A DNA stretch of 48,499 nucleotides from Methylocystaceae bacterium (lineage in GTDB: Bacteria > Pseudomonadota > Alphaproteobacteria > Rhizobiales > Beijerinckiaceae): positions 1-48,499 of the forward strand of contig BJGJ01000011.1 in the NCBI GenBank assembly GCA_014190435.1, given 5' to 3'. The position numbers and the translations under genes were made by a program. Below the pieces are notes generated by a model. The model searched no databases. It was not told where the DNA came from and saw only the letters and a program-made list of their open reading frames with translations. Of the stretch, positions 8,402 to 16,325 are shown piece after piece; within the stretch, counting starts at the first letter, position 1, and each line of letters starts with the position of its first letter.

Positions 8402-9235
8402 ATGAGTCAGGTGCATAAGGTTCCCAGAAATTTTTTTGCCGTAATAATCGGAAGAGTTCTCTTCTTATGCCTTGGCGTTTGGGGATTTCAGCCTCGAGTG
8501 CATGCAGAAACACTAAAGGCGCATTATGGGATGACCCTAATGGGGCTATCAATCGGCAGCGCTTATGCGAATGGATTTGTAGAGCCGCGCAGCTACCGAA
8601 TTGATATTGGGATGCGCACAACAGGTCTGGCTAATCTGGTCAATAGCGCTAAGGGCGTAGCTTCCGCATCCGGCGGCATGTCTTCGAATGGACCTTCTCC
8701 AGCTAACTACGCCAACACAACTTCTAATAGCGAAGAGACACGCACGATTCGCATGTCTTTATCAAGTAATGCTGTGCGCTCTGTTGAGATCCGTCCTGAG
8801 CCTTGGGATTTACCAGCGCGAGTGCCGTTAGGCGAGAGTGCGCGCAGGCGGATTGTTGATCCCGTTAGCGCTTTAATTATGCCTGTGCCTCCTAGCCAAG
8901 AACTCCTGGGCCCGGCAGCGTGTGAGCGCACCATCTCCGTTTTTGACGGCATTACGCGTTTTGATATTTCTCTATCTTACTCAGGCGCGCAAAATGTCGA
9001 AGCTAAGGGCTACGCTGGCCCCGTCGTTGTCTGCGCTGCACGCTATACGCCAGTTGCAGGCCATCGGCCCGATAGTGCTTCAACGCGCTATATGTCTGAG
9101 AACCAAGACATACATGTCTGGCTTGCGCCTATGCCAGAAACACATGTCCTGCTTCCAATTCATATTGACATTGGCACTGCGGCGGGCGAGCTGGCTATTG
9201 ATGCTGCCGAATTCACGCTCGGACAAAGGCGCTAG
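8402..9235 (+). CDS. DUF3108 domain-containing exported protein
   Basis: 277 aa with an N-terminal hydrophobic segment (about residues 11-30) ending in VHAE, consistent with a Sec signal peptide. The mature part begins HYGMTLMGLSIGSAYANG, the usual start of the DUF3108 beta-barrel-like fold, and carries late segments VVVCAARYTPVAGHRP and VWLAPMPETHVLLP. Family members are periplasmic or outer-membrane-associated and of unknown function; in Hyphomicrobiales they often sit near rpmB. The final stop overlaps the stop of the convergent gene: both use the tetramer CTAG at 9232-9235. Confidence 0.8.
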   Translation: MSQVHKVPRNFFAVIIGRVLFLCLGVWGFQPRVHAETLKAHYGMTLMGLSIGSAYANGFVEPRSYRIDIGMRTTGLANLVNSAKGVASASGGMSSNGPSPANYANTTSNSEETRTIRMSLSSNAVRSVEIRPEPWDLPARVPLGESARRRIVDPVSALIMPVPPSQELLGPAACERTISVFDGITRFDISLSYSGAQNVEAKGYAGPVVVCAARYTPVAGHRPDSASTRYMSENQDIHVWLAPMPETHVLLPIHIDIGTAAGELAIDAAEFTLGQRR

Positions 9236-9633
9236 TTAATCCGAACTTCTTTGGTAATGCGACGGTTGCGTCGATCTGCCTCAAATTCGAGATATCTAAT
9301 TTCGCTGGGTTCTGAGGTTGACTTGAGACAAAAGGAGGGCCTGGGCGTAAAGCCCCCAGCTGGATTTTCAAAGCAATCTGAGAATCTCGTCTCGCATTGA
9401 AACATTGTTTCCGTTTTGGGAGCTGCCCGCGCGGCAATCGCGCGGGCATTATCAATTGCTGCAGAGCACAAGGTCTCCTCTAAGCCCCAAGCCCTACATT
9501 CCGAAAGGGTGGACATGTATTTACCTCCGCCTTGACAGGCAGGTGCGCGCCCTTTTGTCGCGTAAAAAATCGAAAAGCCGCCGGCGGCTAAGATGACGAG
9601 TATTAGGATCATTTTGAAGGGCGAGGCGGTCAT
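9232..9633 (-). CDS. DUF1190/YgiB-like small membrane-anchored protein
   Basis: 133-aa protein with an N-terminal membrane segment (residues 8-24) and a cysteine-containing outer domain. The arrangement LSECRAWGLEETLCSAAIDN, then AAPKTETMFQCETRFSDC, resembles the DUF1190 family (E. coli YgiB/YjfM), in which a Cys-containing motif is followed by PxY-CExxYGxC. No lipobox cysteine is evident, so it is probably anchored by an uncleaved N-terminal helix. It converges on the DUF3108 gene with a 4-base overlap of stop codons. Function unknown; family assignment moderate. Confidence 0.6.
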   Translation of the reverse strand: MTASPFKMILILVILAAGGFSIFYATKGRAPACQGGGKYMSTLSECRAWGLEETLCSAAIDNARAIAARAAPKTETMFQCETRFSDCFENPAGGFTPRPSFCLKSTSEPSEIRYLEFEADRRNRRITKEVRIN

Positions 9634-10055
9634 CAGAGCTCATGGAATGATGTTAAACAAGGGGGTTTAGAGCTAGTCAAATAGCACAGTGGCGACAAAA
9701 GGCGATGGGGCAAGCGGTGTTTAACGATGGTGTGTTTTGTTCGCGATCTTGACAAGGATCAGCCGTTCCAATAGTGCAATGGCCACCGCTTCCCGCCATC
9801 AAGGCGTCTTGCCGCGATGTCGAAAATTGATCAGAAGCGGGGTCGCGTCGGAGCTTTATTTCCGATGTCGCCGGTCTTCAAAAGAAGAAACTGGCGTAAT
9901 GGACTTTAGGGAGACGCCTTTGTGGCGCATCCTATCGGGCCGCTCTTACTGATCTTTAGGACAATGAATGCGGCGGGACTGCTTGCAGGTGTGTTGAATA
10001 GAAGCGTTAGCCTGCGCCAGTGTCGCTCCAAGTAAATGTTAAACAGGAGGAAATC
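9634..10055. other. Long intergenic region upstream of the 37-aa peptide gene
   Basis: 422 bases without a convincing gene. A possible promoter on the plus strand has TTGACA at 9749-9754 and TAGTGC at 9772-9777 (17-base spacer; the -10 is poor). The only open frame (9737-9952) has biased, Arg/Ser-rich composition and no good ribosome site, so I do not call it. The stretch could carry a long leader or a small RNA for the following peptide gene, but no clear structure is evident. Confidence 0.4.
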
Positions 10056-10169
10056 ATGGGTGCTATTCTCGAATTGACCAGCTATGCATCAACGCCAACC
10101 GGTATGATCGCGATCATCGCGATTGGCGCGGCGGCTTATTTTGCTGCTCGTTGGGTATTCAACGACTAA
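10056..10169 (+). CDS. 37-residue single-span membrane peptide
   Basis: An ATG preceded by a perfect AGGAGG (10045-10050, spacing 5) opens a 37-codon frame ending in TAA at 10167-10169. The peptide has a short polar N-terminus with MGAILELTSYASTPTG, one hydrophobic stretch GMIAIIAIGAAAYFAARW (residues 16-33) and the tail VFND. A strong intrinsic terminator follows 28 bases later, so it is a complete monocistronic unit. The strong ribosome site and dedicated terminator argue for a real, well-expressed gene. I do not recognise the family. Similar single-TM peptides are often accessory subunits of respiratory or transport complexes, but nothing here assigns it to one. Confidence 0.7.
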   Translation: MGAILELTSYASTPTGMIAIIAIGAAAYFAARWVFND

Positions 10170-10197
10170 TTTTACGCGCATTCTTTGCACGTTTCTG

Positions 10198-10236
10198 ACC
10201 CGACGCGTCGATGCTAGTCGATCCGTCGGGTTTTTT
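10198..10236 (+). terminator. Strong Rho-independent terminator behind the 37-aa peptide gene
   Basis: Arms ACCCGACG (10198-10205) and CGTCGGGT (10224-10231) pair perfectly and are followed by a run of T residues to 10236. The stem, with additional inner pairing possible, and the T-run make a textbook terminator. Confidence 0.9.
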
Positions 10237-10354
10237 ATATCGGCTTACACATTATTTCTGCAGAACTGGTCTTGCGTCTGATGAGAGCTCGTCTATCGTG
10301 AGTTGGCACCAGCACTTATGGGCAGGGATTTTTTAATGTATAACGCGCGCTTAC

Positions 10355-10407
10355 TACAGCGGCGTTCCAATAATTCGACGTAACTAGTTTAAATACAGCG
10401 GTATTCC
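10355..10407 (+). repeat. Direct repeat of 14 bases upstream of the LuxR-type regulator
   Basis: TACAGCGGCGTTCC at 10355-10368 and TACAGCGGTATTCC at 10394-10407 agree at 12 of 14 positions and start 39 bases apart. The second copy ends 19 bases before the GTG start of the regulator gene. A spacing close to four helical turns on the same face suggests an operator, possibly for autoregulation. The second copy can also fold as a short AATAC/GTATT hairpin. Confidence 0.45.
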
Positions 10408-10426
10408 TTGTTTTTTAGGTAACACG

Positions 10427-11212
10427 GTGGCAACATCTATGGCGACGAGCTCTGCAACCAGGGTAGGAGACGGCAGGCTCGAGGGCGGGGCCGCCCGACA
10501 GCGCCCAGTAACGCCAGAAGCGATTGACGTGGCGATTGCGGATAAAAGTCCGCTTATTCTTGCAGGCCTAGACAAATTGCTCTCGGAAGATCTTCGGTTC
10601 CAGCTTGTGTTGAAGGTAACAGATGGCGAAGAGTTTCTTGAAGCTGCGCGCCAACAAAAATTTGCTTTAGCGGTTATTGGCTGGCAGCTTCCCACTGTTC
10701 ATGCTCGAGATGTTTTGCGCGCCCTCTCTCGACAGGTTTCGGCACCAAAAATTGTCGTCTACAGCGGCACTAATGACCCAGCCGCCCCAGCAGAAACTTT
10801 GCAGCTTGGCGGCGCAGGTTTTGTTTCTAAGCGCGCCCCGCCAGAGCGGTTGCTTGACGTCTTATCCGCAGTAGCGGCGGGCGATATGGTTTTTCCCTTC
10901 GTGGATATTCGTAAAATGCGGAGCGATCCGCTTGAAAATCTCACCTTGCGTGAGCGTAGTCTCCTATCAGCTCTTGGCTCGGGACATACCAATAGTCAGT
11001 TAGCGAAAGATTTTGGCGTTTCGATTAACACAATTAAGTTTCATTTAAGGAATCTTTTTGAAAAATTAGATGTGCGAAACCGCGCGCAAGCAATCGCGCT
11101 ATTTTTAGAAATGAAGCACGGCGCTTGGCCTGGTGGCGCTGCTTCAAGTAGTCGCAATATTGATGGTTCATCAACTATTCGCGGAAGACGTGGACAAGGT
11201 CGAATAGAATAA
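10427..11212 (+). CDS. LuxR/NarL-type regulator with a pseudo-receiver domain
   Basis: 261 aa. Residues about 34-150 have the receiver layout: one acidic residue at the N-terminal pocket (VAIAD, D39), a helix-strand alternation and a conserved Lys (GFVSK, K135). However, the phospho-acceptor position reads LAVIGWQLP, with Gly85 where Asp is expected. The C-terminal LuxR-type helix-turn-helix is intact: LTLRERSLLSALGSGHTN, LAKDFGVSINTIKFHLRN, FEKLDVRNRAQAI (about 172-227). It therefore probably binds DNA but is not switched by aspartyl phosphorylation. The start is GTG at 10427, with an alternative ATG at 10439. No sensor kinase is adjacent. Tail of about 30 residues is low-complexity. Confidence 0.85.
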   Translation: MATSMATSSATRVGDGRLEGGAARQRPVTPEAIDVAIADKSPLILAGLDKLLSEDLRFQLVLKVTDGEEFLEAARQQKFALAVIGWQLPTVHARDVLRALSRQVSAPKIVVYSGTNDPAAPAETLQLGGAGFVSKRAPPERLLDVLSAVAAGDMVFPFVDIRKMRSDPLENLTLRERSLLSALGSGHTNSQLAKDFGVSINTIKFHLRNLFEKLDVRNRAQAIALFLEMKHGAWPGGAASSSRNIDGSSTIRGRRGQGRIE

Positions 11213-11227
11213 CGCTTGGAGTATTGA

Positions 11228-12025
11228 CTAAGGAGACGGAAATAATGCGCTGGTTTTTCCCGTTAACCAGTAAATTAACAGTCCGATCCATTCATGCACA
11301 GCAAATTGTGTGACTCCGATTGTGCGCGTTGCAAATCTTGGCTGGGACAAAATTGATAGTTTTCCCTCAGTTCGATAATCAACAGGATATGCAATTACCG
11401 GGAAGCCTATTTTGCGAAAAACGCCTATTGCTCGCGGCATGTGCATTGCTGAGGTAACAAGAAGCCAGTGTTCATTGGGTTTTGGTTTGATTATTTCATT
11501 TGTGAAAAGGGCGTTCTCAAAAGTATTTCTTGATCGATTTTCAAAAATAATAGCTTTTGTATCAACGCCTAAATTATTCCAAAACTGCTTTACGCCATCT
11601 GCTTCGGTATAGATTGAGCTCTTTAATGCAGCGCTGCCGCCAGTAAATATAATTCGGGCTGATGGATACCGGCTTTTTAGCGTGATCAGCGTAGTCAGTC
11701 TTTCCGCTGCTGAGTCAATTAAAACGGGACGCCCAATTTTCTCACTTAGCTTTTCATCAATAGCTCCTCCAAGAACAATGATGCCATCAGGGGCCGGACT
11801 GTTTTCTGGAGGTAGAAGAAAGCGCGTCTCTAGGGGCATGGCGATGATCCCGCCGATCGGACCAAAAGCCATAAGTAAAAGCATCAGTCCTCCCATCAGA
11901 CTAAGACGCCGTCCAAGATTTGAGAAAGTGGTATAAAGAAGAAGCGCACCGATAAGTACAAGCAATATAGCAAGATTAAGCGGTGCAAACAGAAACTCAA
12001 ATATTTTTGAAGCAGTAAAGAACAT
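11228..12025 (-). CDS. YdcF family (DUF218) membrane-anchored protein
   Basis: 265 aa with two N-terminal hydrophobic segments (about residues 12-32 and 40-60), followed by the DUF218 core. The core contains DGIIVLGGAID, SARIIFTGGSA, ENRSRNTFENALFT and WLLVTSAMHMPRAIGVFRKIG. This is the ElyC/SanA/YdcF group of envelope proteins; relatives affect peptidoglycan or undecaprenyl-phosphate handling, but the exact reaction is unknown. The C-terminus HEWIGLLIYWLTGK is a further hydrophobic stretch typical of the family. It is convergent with the LuxR-type gene (15-base gap) and downstream of the ETF-QO terminator. Confidence 0.85.
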   Translation of the reverse strand: MFFTASKIFEFLFAPLNLAILLVLIGALLLYTTFSNLGRRLSLMGGLMLLLMAFGPIGGIIAMPLETRFLLPPENSPAPDGIIVLGGAIDEKLSEKIGRPVLIDSAAERLTTLITLKSRYPSARIIFTGGSAALKSSIYTEADGVKQFWNNLGVDTKAIIFENRSRNTFENALFTNEIIKPKPNEHWLLVTSAMHMPRAIGVFRKIGFPVIAYPVDYRTEGKLSILSQPRFATRTIGVTQFAVHEWIGLLIYWLTGKTSALFPSP

Positions 12026-12076
12026 TTTGCGCGAATTTCAATTTAGGGATGAAGCGCTTTATGTATGCATTATGGA

Positions 12077-12106
12077 AAGAAAAGCGGGCCTGAAACAGTC
12101 GCCCGC
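12077..12106 (-). terminator. Rho-independent terminator of the ETF-QO gene
   Basis: On the minus strand GCGGGC, an 11-base loop and GCCCGC are followed by TTTTCTTTC. Stem 12084-12106, T-rich tail 12077-12083, directly behind the stop codon of the ETF-QO gene. Confidence 0.85.
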
Positions 12107-12123
12107 TCGTTGTTAATTTTTTG

Positions 12124-13803
12124 TTACATGTTGGGATAATTTGGTCCACCTCCGCCTTCTGGCGGAGTCCAGACGATGTTTTGCTCTGGATCTTTGATGT
12201 CACATGTTTTGCAGTGAACGCAATTTTGAGCATTGATTACAAAGCGAGGATCTATTTGTGCAGCTTCATCGCGATAGACGACTTCATAAACGCCTGCAGG
12301 ACAGTAAAGACGTGCGGGCTCGCCATAAACTGGAAGATTGTTCTTGATTGGTATAGTTGCGTCTGACAATTTTAAGTGAACAGGCTGATCTTCCTCATGG
12401 TTTGTGTTTGAAACGAATACTGAGGATAATTTATCGAAGGCAGGTTTTGTTGAAATTTTTGCGTAGTATAATGGCTTGACCGCGGATAGCGGCTTAGTTG
12501 CCGCGTGGTCAGGTTTTCCATGCGTCAGCGTGCCAAAGAAAGAAAAGCCGAAAAGAGCATTGGTCCACATATCAAGACCAAAAAGCGGCGCACCAGCATA
12601 GGTGCCGAATTTTGACCATAACGGCTTAACGTTCCTTACAGGTTTAAGGTCTCGGCCAATTGGTGAGTCGCGCCAGCTCTCTTCATAGGAGAGAAGCTCA
12701 TCATGCGCGCGCCCTGCGCTGATGGCCTCGATCAGGTGATCAGCAGCAAGAATGCCGGAAAGTATTGCGTTATGAGAACCTTTGATGCGCGGCACATTCA
12801 CAAAGCCAGCTGCGCACCCAATCAAGGCGCCTCCTGGGAAGCATAATTTAGGCACGCTTTGCCAGCCCCCTTCTGTCAGGGCGCGCGCGCCGTAAGACAG
12901 TCTTTCGCCGCCTTCTAAAGAAGGGGCTATTTTTGGGTGCGACTTAAAACGTTGAAACTCGTCAAATGGCGATAATGTCGGGTTAGGATAGTTTAAGTGC
13001 ACAACAAAGCCGATTGAAACAAGATCTTCGTCAAAATGATAGAGGAAAGAACCGCCGCCCGTATCTGCGCTGAGGGGCCAGCCAAAGGAATGCTGAACGA
13101 GCCCAGCCTTATGCTTTTCTTTTGGAATGCGCCAAAGCTCTTTAAAGCCGATACCAAATTTTTGTGGCTCGGAATTTTTAGCCAGATCAAATTTTGCAAT
13201 AATCTCTTTTGACAAAGACCCACGTGCGCCCTCTGCAAACAGGGTATATTTGCCGCGTAATTCCATTCCGCGCGTAAAATTTTCCTTTGGCGCACCAGTG
13301 CGATCCACGCCCATGTCGCCTGTAGCAATGCCTACAACCTCTCCTTGCTCTCCGTAAAGGATTTCTGATCCTGCAAATCCAGGATAGATTTCAACGCCAA
13401 GATTTTCTGCCTCGCTCGCCAGAAAACGTACGACATTGCCGAGAGAGCCGATGAAATTGCCGTGATTATTCATCAGCTTTGGCATAAGAAAATTTGGGAT
13501 CCGCCAGGCTCCTTTTTCTGTTAGCACAAGAAATTGGTCATCAGTAACTTGGGTCTTCAGCGGTGTGTGTGGGTTCTTCCGCCAATCCGGGAGGAGGTCA
13601 TCGAGACCGATGGGGTCGATGACGGCTCCAGAGAGAATATGTGCGCCTGGCTCGGACCCTTTCTCAATAACCACGACTGAAAGTTCTGGCGAATTTTGTT
13701 TAAGCCGGATCGCTGCAGAGAGGCCCGCAGGGCCAGCGCCAACAATAACGACGTCATAATCCATGCCCTCGCGTGCAGGTAGTTCTTCAACAACCTCGGA
13801 CAT
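12124..13803 (-). CDS. Electron-transfer flavoprotein-ubiquinone oxidoreductase
   Basis: Passes electrons from reduced ETF (fatty-acid and amino-acid dehydrogenases) to ubiquinone at the inner membrane. The 559-aa protein has the FAD-binding motif DVVIVGAGPAGLSAA near residues 19-33, the ETF-QO segments HILSGAVIDP, GCAAGFVNVPRIKGSHNA and LKPVRNVKPLW, and a C-terminal ferredoxin-like 4Fe-4S site with Cys 501 (CPAGVYE) and Cys 528, 531 and 534 (CVHCKTC). Length and ending PPEGGGGPNYPNM are standard for the family. No etfAB genes are in the window. Monocistronic with its own terminator. Confidence 0.96.
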   Translation of the reverse strand: MSEVVEELPAREGMDYDVVIVGAGPAGLSAAIRLKQNSPELSVVVIEKGSEPGAHILSGAVIDPIGLDDLLPDWRKNPHTPLKTQVTDDQFLVLTEKGAWRIPNFLMPKLMNNHGNFIGSLGNVVRFLASEAENLGVEIYPGFAGSEILYGEQGEVVGIATGDMGVDRTGAPKENFTRGMELRGKYTLFAEGARGSLSKEIIAKFDLAKNSEPQKFGIGFKELWRIPKEKHKAGLVQHSFGWPLSADTGGGSFLYHFDEDLVSIGFVVHLNYPNPTLSPFDEFQRFKSHPKIAPSLEGGERLSYGARALTEGGWQSVPKLCFPGGALIGCAAGFVNVPRIKGSHNAILSGILAADHLIEAISAGRAHDELLSYEESWRDSPIGRDLKPVRNVKPLWSKFGTYAGAPLFGLDMWTNALFGFSFFGTLTHGKPDHAATKPLSAVKPLYYAKISTKPAFDKLSSVFVSNTNHEEDQPVHLKLSDATIPIKNNLPVYGEPARLYCPAGVYEVVYRDEAAQIDPRFVINAQNCVHCKTCDIKDPEQNIVWTPPEGGGGPNYPNM

Positions 13804-14089
13804 TTTTATTCCCTTCCTGAGCGGCTCACCGCCATCTTAGCCGGTTGCTTTTCTAGCGCCACAAAGTTTTCTAAGGCTAAAGTGTCTGGTGCCAGGTGTC
13901 TTGATCAAAGCAATGGCTGTCCAGCCTTTAAATCTCGCAGAGGCTTTATCGCAGTCATAGCGTCAACGGAAGGGCGGGAGGGTGCCAGTTTTGTCTCAGC
14001 GTATGTCTACGCCAGCGTTTTATCAGTGGATCGCCGTTGACGTCTACCTCAAGCGCCTCAACTATAGCTCAAGAAACCTAGAGGCGAAT

Positions 14090-14290
14090 ATGGCGTCATC
14101 AGATCCCTACAAAGATATCAATACCATTATTAAGATCGCGTTCGTCGTCGCGCTTATTCTTGGATCTTATAATCTTTGGTCTTTTTTTAATAGCAGTCGT
14201 TATCAAGCCTTATGCGGGGCGTCCTTCTGGGAACTCAATCGTCCTGAGTTAGAATCCTGTTTGGACCAGAAAAAAGAATTAGATAAATGA
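14090..14290 (+). CDS. Small single-TM protein of unknown function
   Basis: The frame is open from 13982, but the ATG at 14090 has GAGG five to eight bases upstream and gives a 66-aa protein. It starts MASSDPYKDINTIIKIAF, has one membrane helix (about residues 11-31) and a short outer part with two cysteines (ALCGASFWELN, ESCLDQKKEL). I do not recognise a family. The two cysteines outside the membrane could form a disulfide in the periplasm. The neighbouring downstream gene encodes another exported cysteine-containing protein, and the two may be co-transcribed (27-base gap). Confidence 0.5.
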   Translation: MASSDPYKDINTIIKIAFVVALILGSYNLWSFFNSSRYQALCGASFWELNRPELESCLDQKKELDK

Positions 14291-14317
14291 CTTATCTTTG
14301 AATACTGGGCGTCTCAA

Positions 14318-14752
14318 ATGCCAAGTAGGTTTTTGGTTGCTGTTATATTAAGTGTTTTCTTAAGGCTGACCCTTGCTCTATCTGCAGAAGAAATTCATCT
14401 TGACTGCGCTCGAGCCAATCAAGGTGCCATGGTAGATATTGATACAAGCCGAAACTTTATGCAGTTGATGTGGCGGGATGGCGTTGCGGAAGAGTTTCAC
14501 GAGGGAGAAAGCTATCTCTCAGGTCCAAATAAATATGGACGCAAAGAAAGAGTCGTTTACCGGATGCATGTCGAAGGCGGTAAGATCACCTTTGGCGTAG
14601 AGCGCATTTGCCTAGAGAATATGGATGCAAAGTGCGAGTCCCGTCGCCTCGATAATCAGCTTGATATCACGCTGGGAGAGATGCGTTATAACAACGGAGA
14701 CTCAATTCTGATCATGACTTGCTCTCCCGCACCGCCTGGACGTCGTTTTTAA
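14318..14752 (+). CDS. Exported protein of unknown function
   Basis: 144 aa with a clear Sec signal peptide (hydrophobic residues 5-20, cleavage near ALSAEE). The mature domain has three or four cysteines (LDCARANQG, RICLENMDAKCES, MTCSPAPPG), probably disulfide-bonded in the periplasm, and alternating beta-like segments such as MQLMWRDGVAEEF and MHVEGGKITFGVERI. No family is recognised. Ends 21 bases before the convergent ubiA stop. Confidence 0.6.
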   Translation: MPSRFLVAVILSVFLRLTLALSAEEIHLDCARANQGAMVDIDTSRNFMQLMWRDGVAEEFHEGESYLSGPNKYGRKERVVYRMHVEGGKITFGVERICLENMDAKCESRRLDNQLDITLGEMRYNNGDSILIMTCSPAPPGRRF

Positions 14753-14773
14753 ATTCGGCGACCGAGCTTGTAA

Positions 14774-15718
14774 TTAAAAGCCGTTTATGATGCTTTGAAC
14801 GAAAAATCCTAAGCAAAGCAATAGACCGGCGTCGCGGTTAGAACGAAAGAGAGATAAGGCCTTTTCAGCGGAAATTTTTTCACCAGTTTGATAAGTTTGC
14901 CAAATGAGGTGAAGAGAAAATCCTCCGACCCCAACTAAAGTAAAGAGGCCTGCGCCTGACAGGAGCACAGCAATTGCTGCAAAAATTGATGAGCTGGCGT
15001 AAAGAATGCCGACGGCCATTTTTACATTTTTTCCAAATAATCGGGCCGTTGATTTAACTCCAATAGCAATATCATCCCGGACATCCTGTAGCGCATAGAT
15101 CGTATCGTATCCAATTGTCCAAAGTATGCCAGATAAATAAAGAGATAGGGCTGCTGGAGTGAGTGTGTTTGTTTCCGCTGTCCAGCCAAGCAGAGCGCCT
15201 GACGCAAATGCTGTTCCCAAAATTGCTTGTGGCCAAGAGGTGACTCTTTTCGCGTAAGGATAGATTAGTGCAATGAAAGGCGTAATCATCGCTAGCGCGA
15301 TGGTAAGAGGATTAAAAAACAAAAGAACACCAAGTCCGATAAAGCATTGCAACATCATGAAGATTAATGCCGCTTGCGGCTTGATTGCACTGCAGGCTAG
15401 GGGACGTTTCTTTGTGCGCTCAACTTTTGCGTCGATTTCACGATCAACATAATCATTATACGTTGACCCTGCGCCGCGCATCACGACGGCGCCAATGAAA
15501 AAAAGTAATAAATGAAAATAATTCGGCGTTATGTATTCTGCTGAGCAGGCGAGCAGACTGCCTTCCCAGCACGGCAGTAGTAAGAGCCACCAGCCAATGG
15601 GGCGATCTAACCGCGCGAGTTGAACATAGGGCCGAGCGATCAGTGGCGCGTAGCGCCAGATCGGATGTGCAGTGTGCGCGTCTGGAAGCATTGCCTCATC
15701 TTGCCGACCAGGATCCAT
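14774..15718 (-). CDS. ubiA: 4-hydroxybenzoate polyprenyltransferase
   Basis: Integral membrane prenyltransferase attaching the polyprenyl tail to 4-hydroxybenzoate in ubiquinone synthesis. The 314-aa product has about eight hydrophobic helices and both Mg-pyrophosphate motifs: STYNDYVDREID (88-96) and YALQDVRDDIAIG (about 208-220). The motif KRPLACS after the first aspartate-rich site is typical. The start is 2 bases after the stop of the upstream secreted-protein gene, so the two form an operon. Fits the presence of ETF-QO and other ubiquinone-linked respiration. Length normal. Confidence 0.95.
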   Translation of the reverse strand: MDPGRQDEAMLPDAHTAHPIWRYAPLIARPYVQLARLDRPIGWWLLLLPCWEGSLLACSAEYITPNYFHLLLFFIGAVVMRGAGSTYNDYVDREIDAKVERTKKRPLACSAIKPQAALIFMMLQCFIGLGVLLFFNPLTIALAMITPFIALIYPYAKRVTSWPQAILGTAFASGALLGWTAETNTLTPAALSLYLSGILWTIGYDTIYALQDVRDDIAIGVKSTARLFGKNVKMAVGILYASSSIFAAIAVLLSGAGLFTLVGVGGFSLHLIWQTYQTGEKISAEKALSLFRSNRDAGLLLCLGFFVQSIINGF

Positions 15719-15720
15719 GC

Positions 15721-16191
15721 TTACAACGGGCCTGATGGCAAGCGTGGGGGCGCGCCCATACCTCCGCCTGCGGCTCCCTCTTCTTGCATTTTCTTCATTT
15801 TCGCAGCGACATCACATGCTTGTTTTGCAAAGCCCTGTGATTTTGTGCGCGCGTCTTTGAAACCTTCGACGACATTATCTGGAATGTTGCACCATTCTTT
15901 GTTTTTCGTCATATAATTCAGCATCTCTGTCTCAACGCCGCCAAGCGCTTTTGCTACGGGACAAGCAGCCATAGGATCCATCTTGCCTTTTCCAGCCTTG
16001 CCCAGGGCATTAAGCTTTTCAATTGCCGCCATGCGCTTTTGCGTGAGTTTTTGAAAGTCCTCAGCACAGGCTTGTTGTTGTTGCGACTGTTGCGCCCAAG
16101 CGCCATGAGCGACCAATATTGGAGCTATGACAGCCAAGCTATAAAGCAGGCGCGATAAGGGAGGGCCACCAAGGTTCATGCCAAATTCCAT
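15721..16191 (-). CDS. Exported helical protein of unknown function
   Basis: 156 aa with a signal peptide (hydrophobic residues 14-30, cleavage near GAWAQQ). The mature part is helical and has three or four cysteines: QQQACAEDFQKL, PMAACPVAKAL, NKEWCNIPD and AKQACDVAAKM, consistent with two disulfides. The C-terminus is Gly/Pro rich. Proteins of this kind occur near ubiA in other Hyphomicrobiales as far as I recall, without known function. It lies directly upstream of ubiA (2-base gap) and divergent from rsmE. An alternative start is the ATG at 16179. Confidence 0.65.
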   Translation of the reverse strand: MEFGMNLGGPPLSRLLYSLAVIAPILVAHGAWAQQSQQQQACAEDFQKLTQKRMAAIEKLNALGKAGKGKMDPMAACPVAKALGGVETEMLNYMTKNKEWCNIPDNVVEGFKDARTKSQGFAKQACDVAAKMKKMQEEGAAGGGMGAPPRLPSGPL

Positions 16192-16325
16192 CTGATTAAT
16201 AAAATCTGCGCCATTGATGATGCTTGCTGGTTAAGAGATCGTCTGGCAGTTTGTTCGCAACAAAACGGCTGCTTCATGGCGAGAGGGGTTCTTGACGGGT
16301 ATATTAGCTAAGATGAGAGAAAATT

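Noticed and set aside
9737-9952. 71-aa ORF in the spacer before the 37-aa peptide gene
   Set aside because: Arg/Ser-rich composition, no ribosome site, no recognisable pattern; more likely non-coding.
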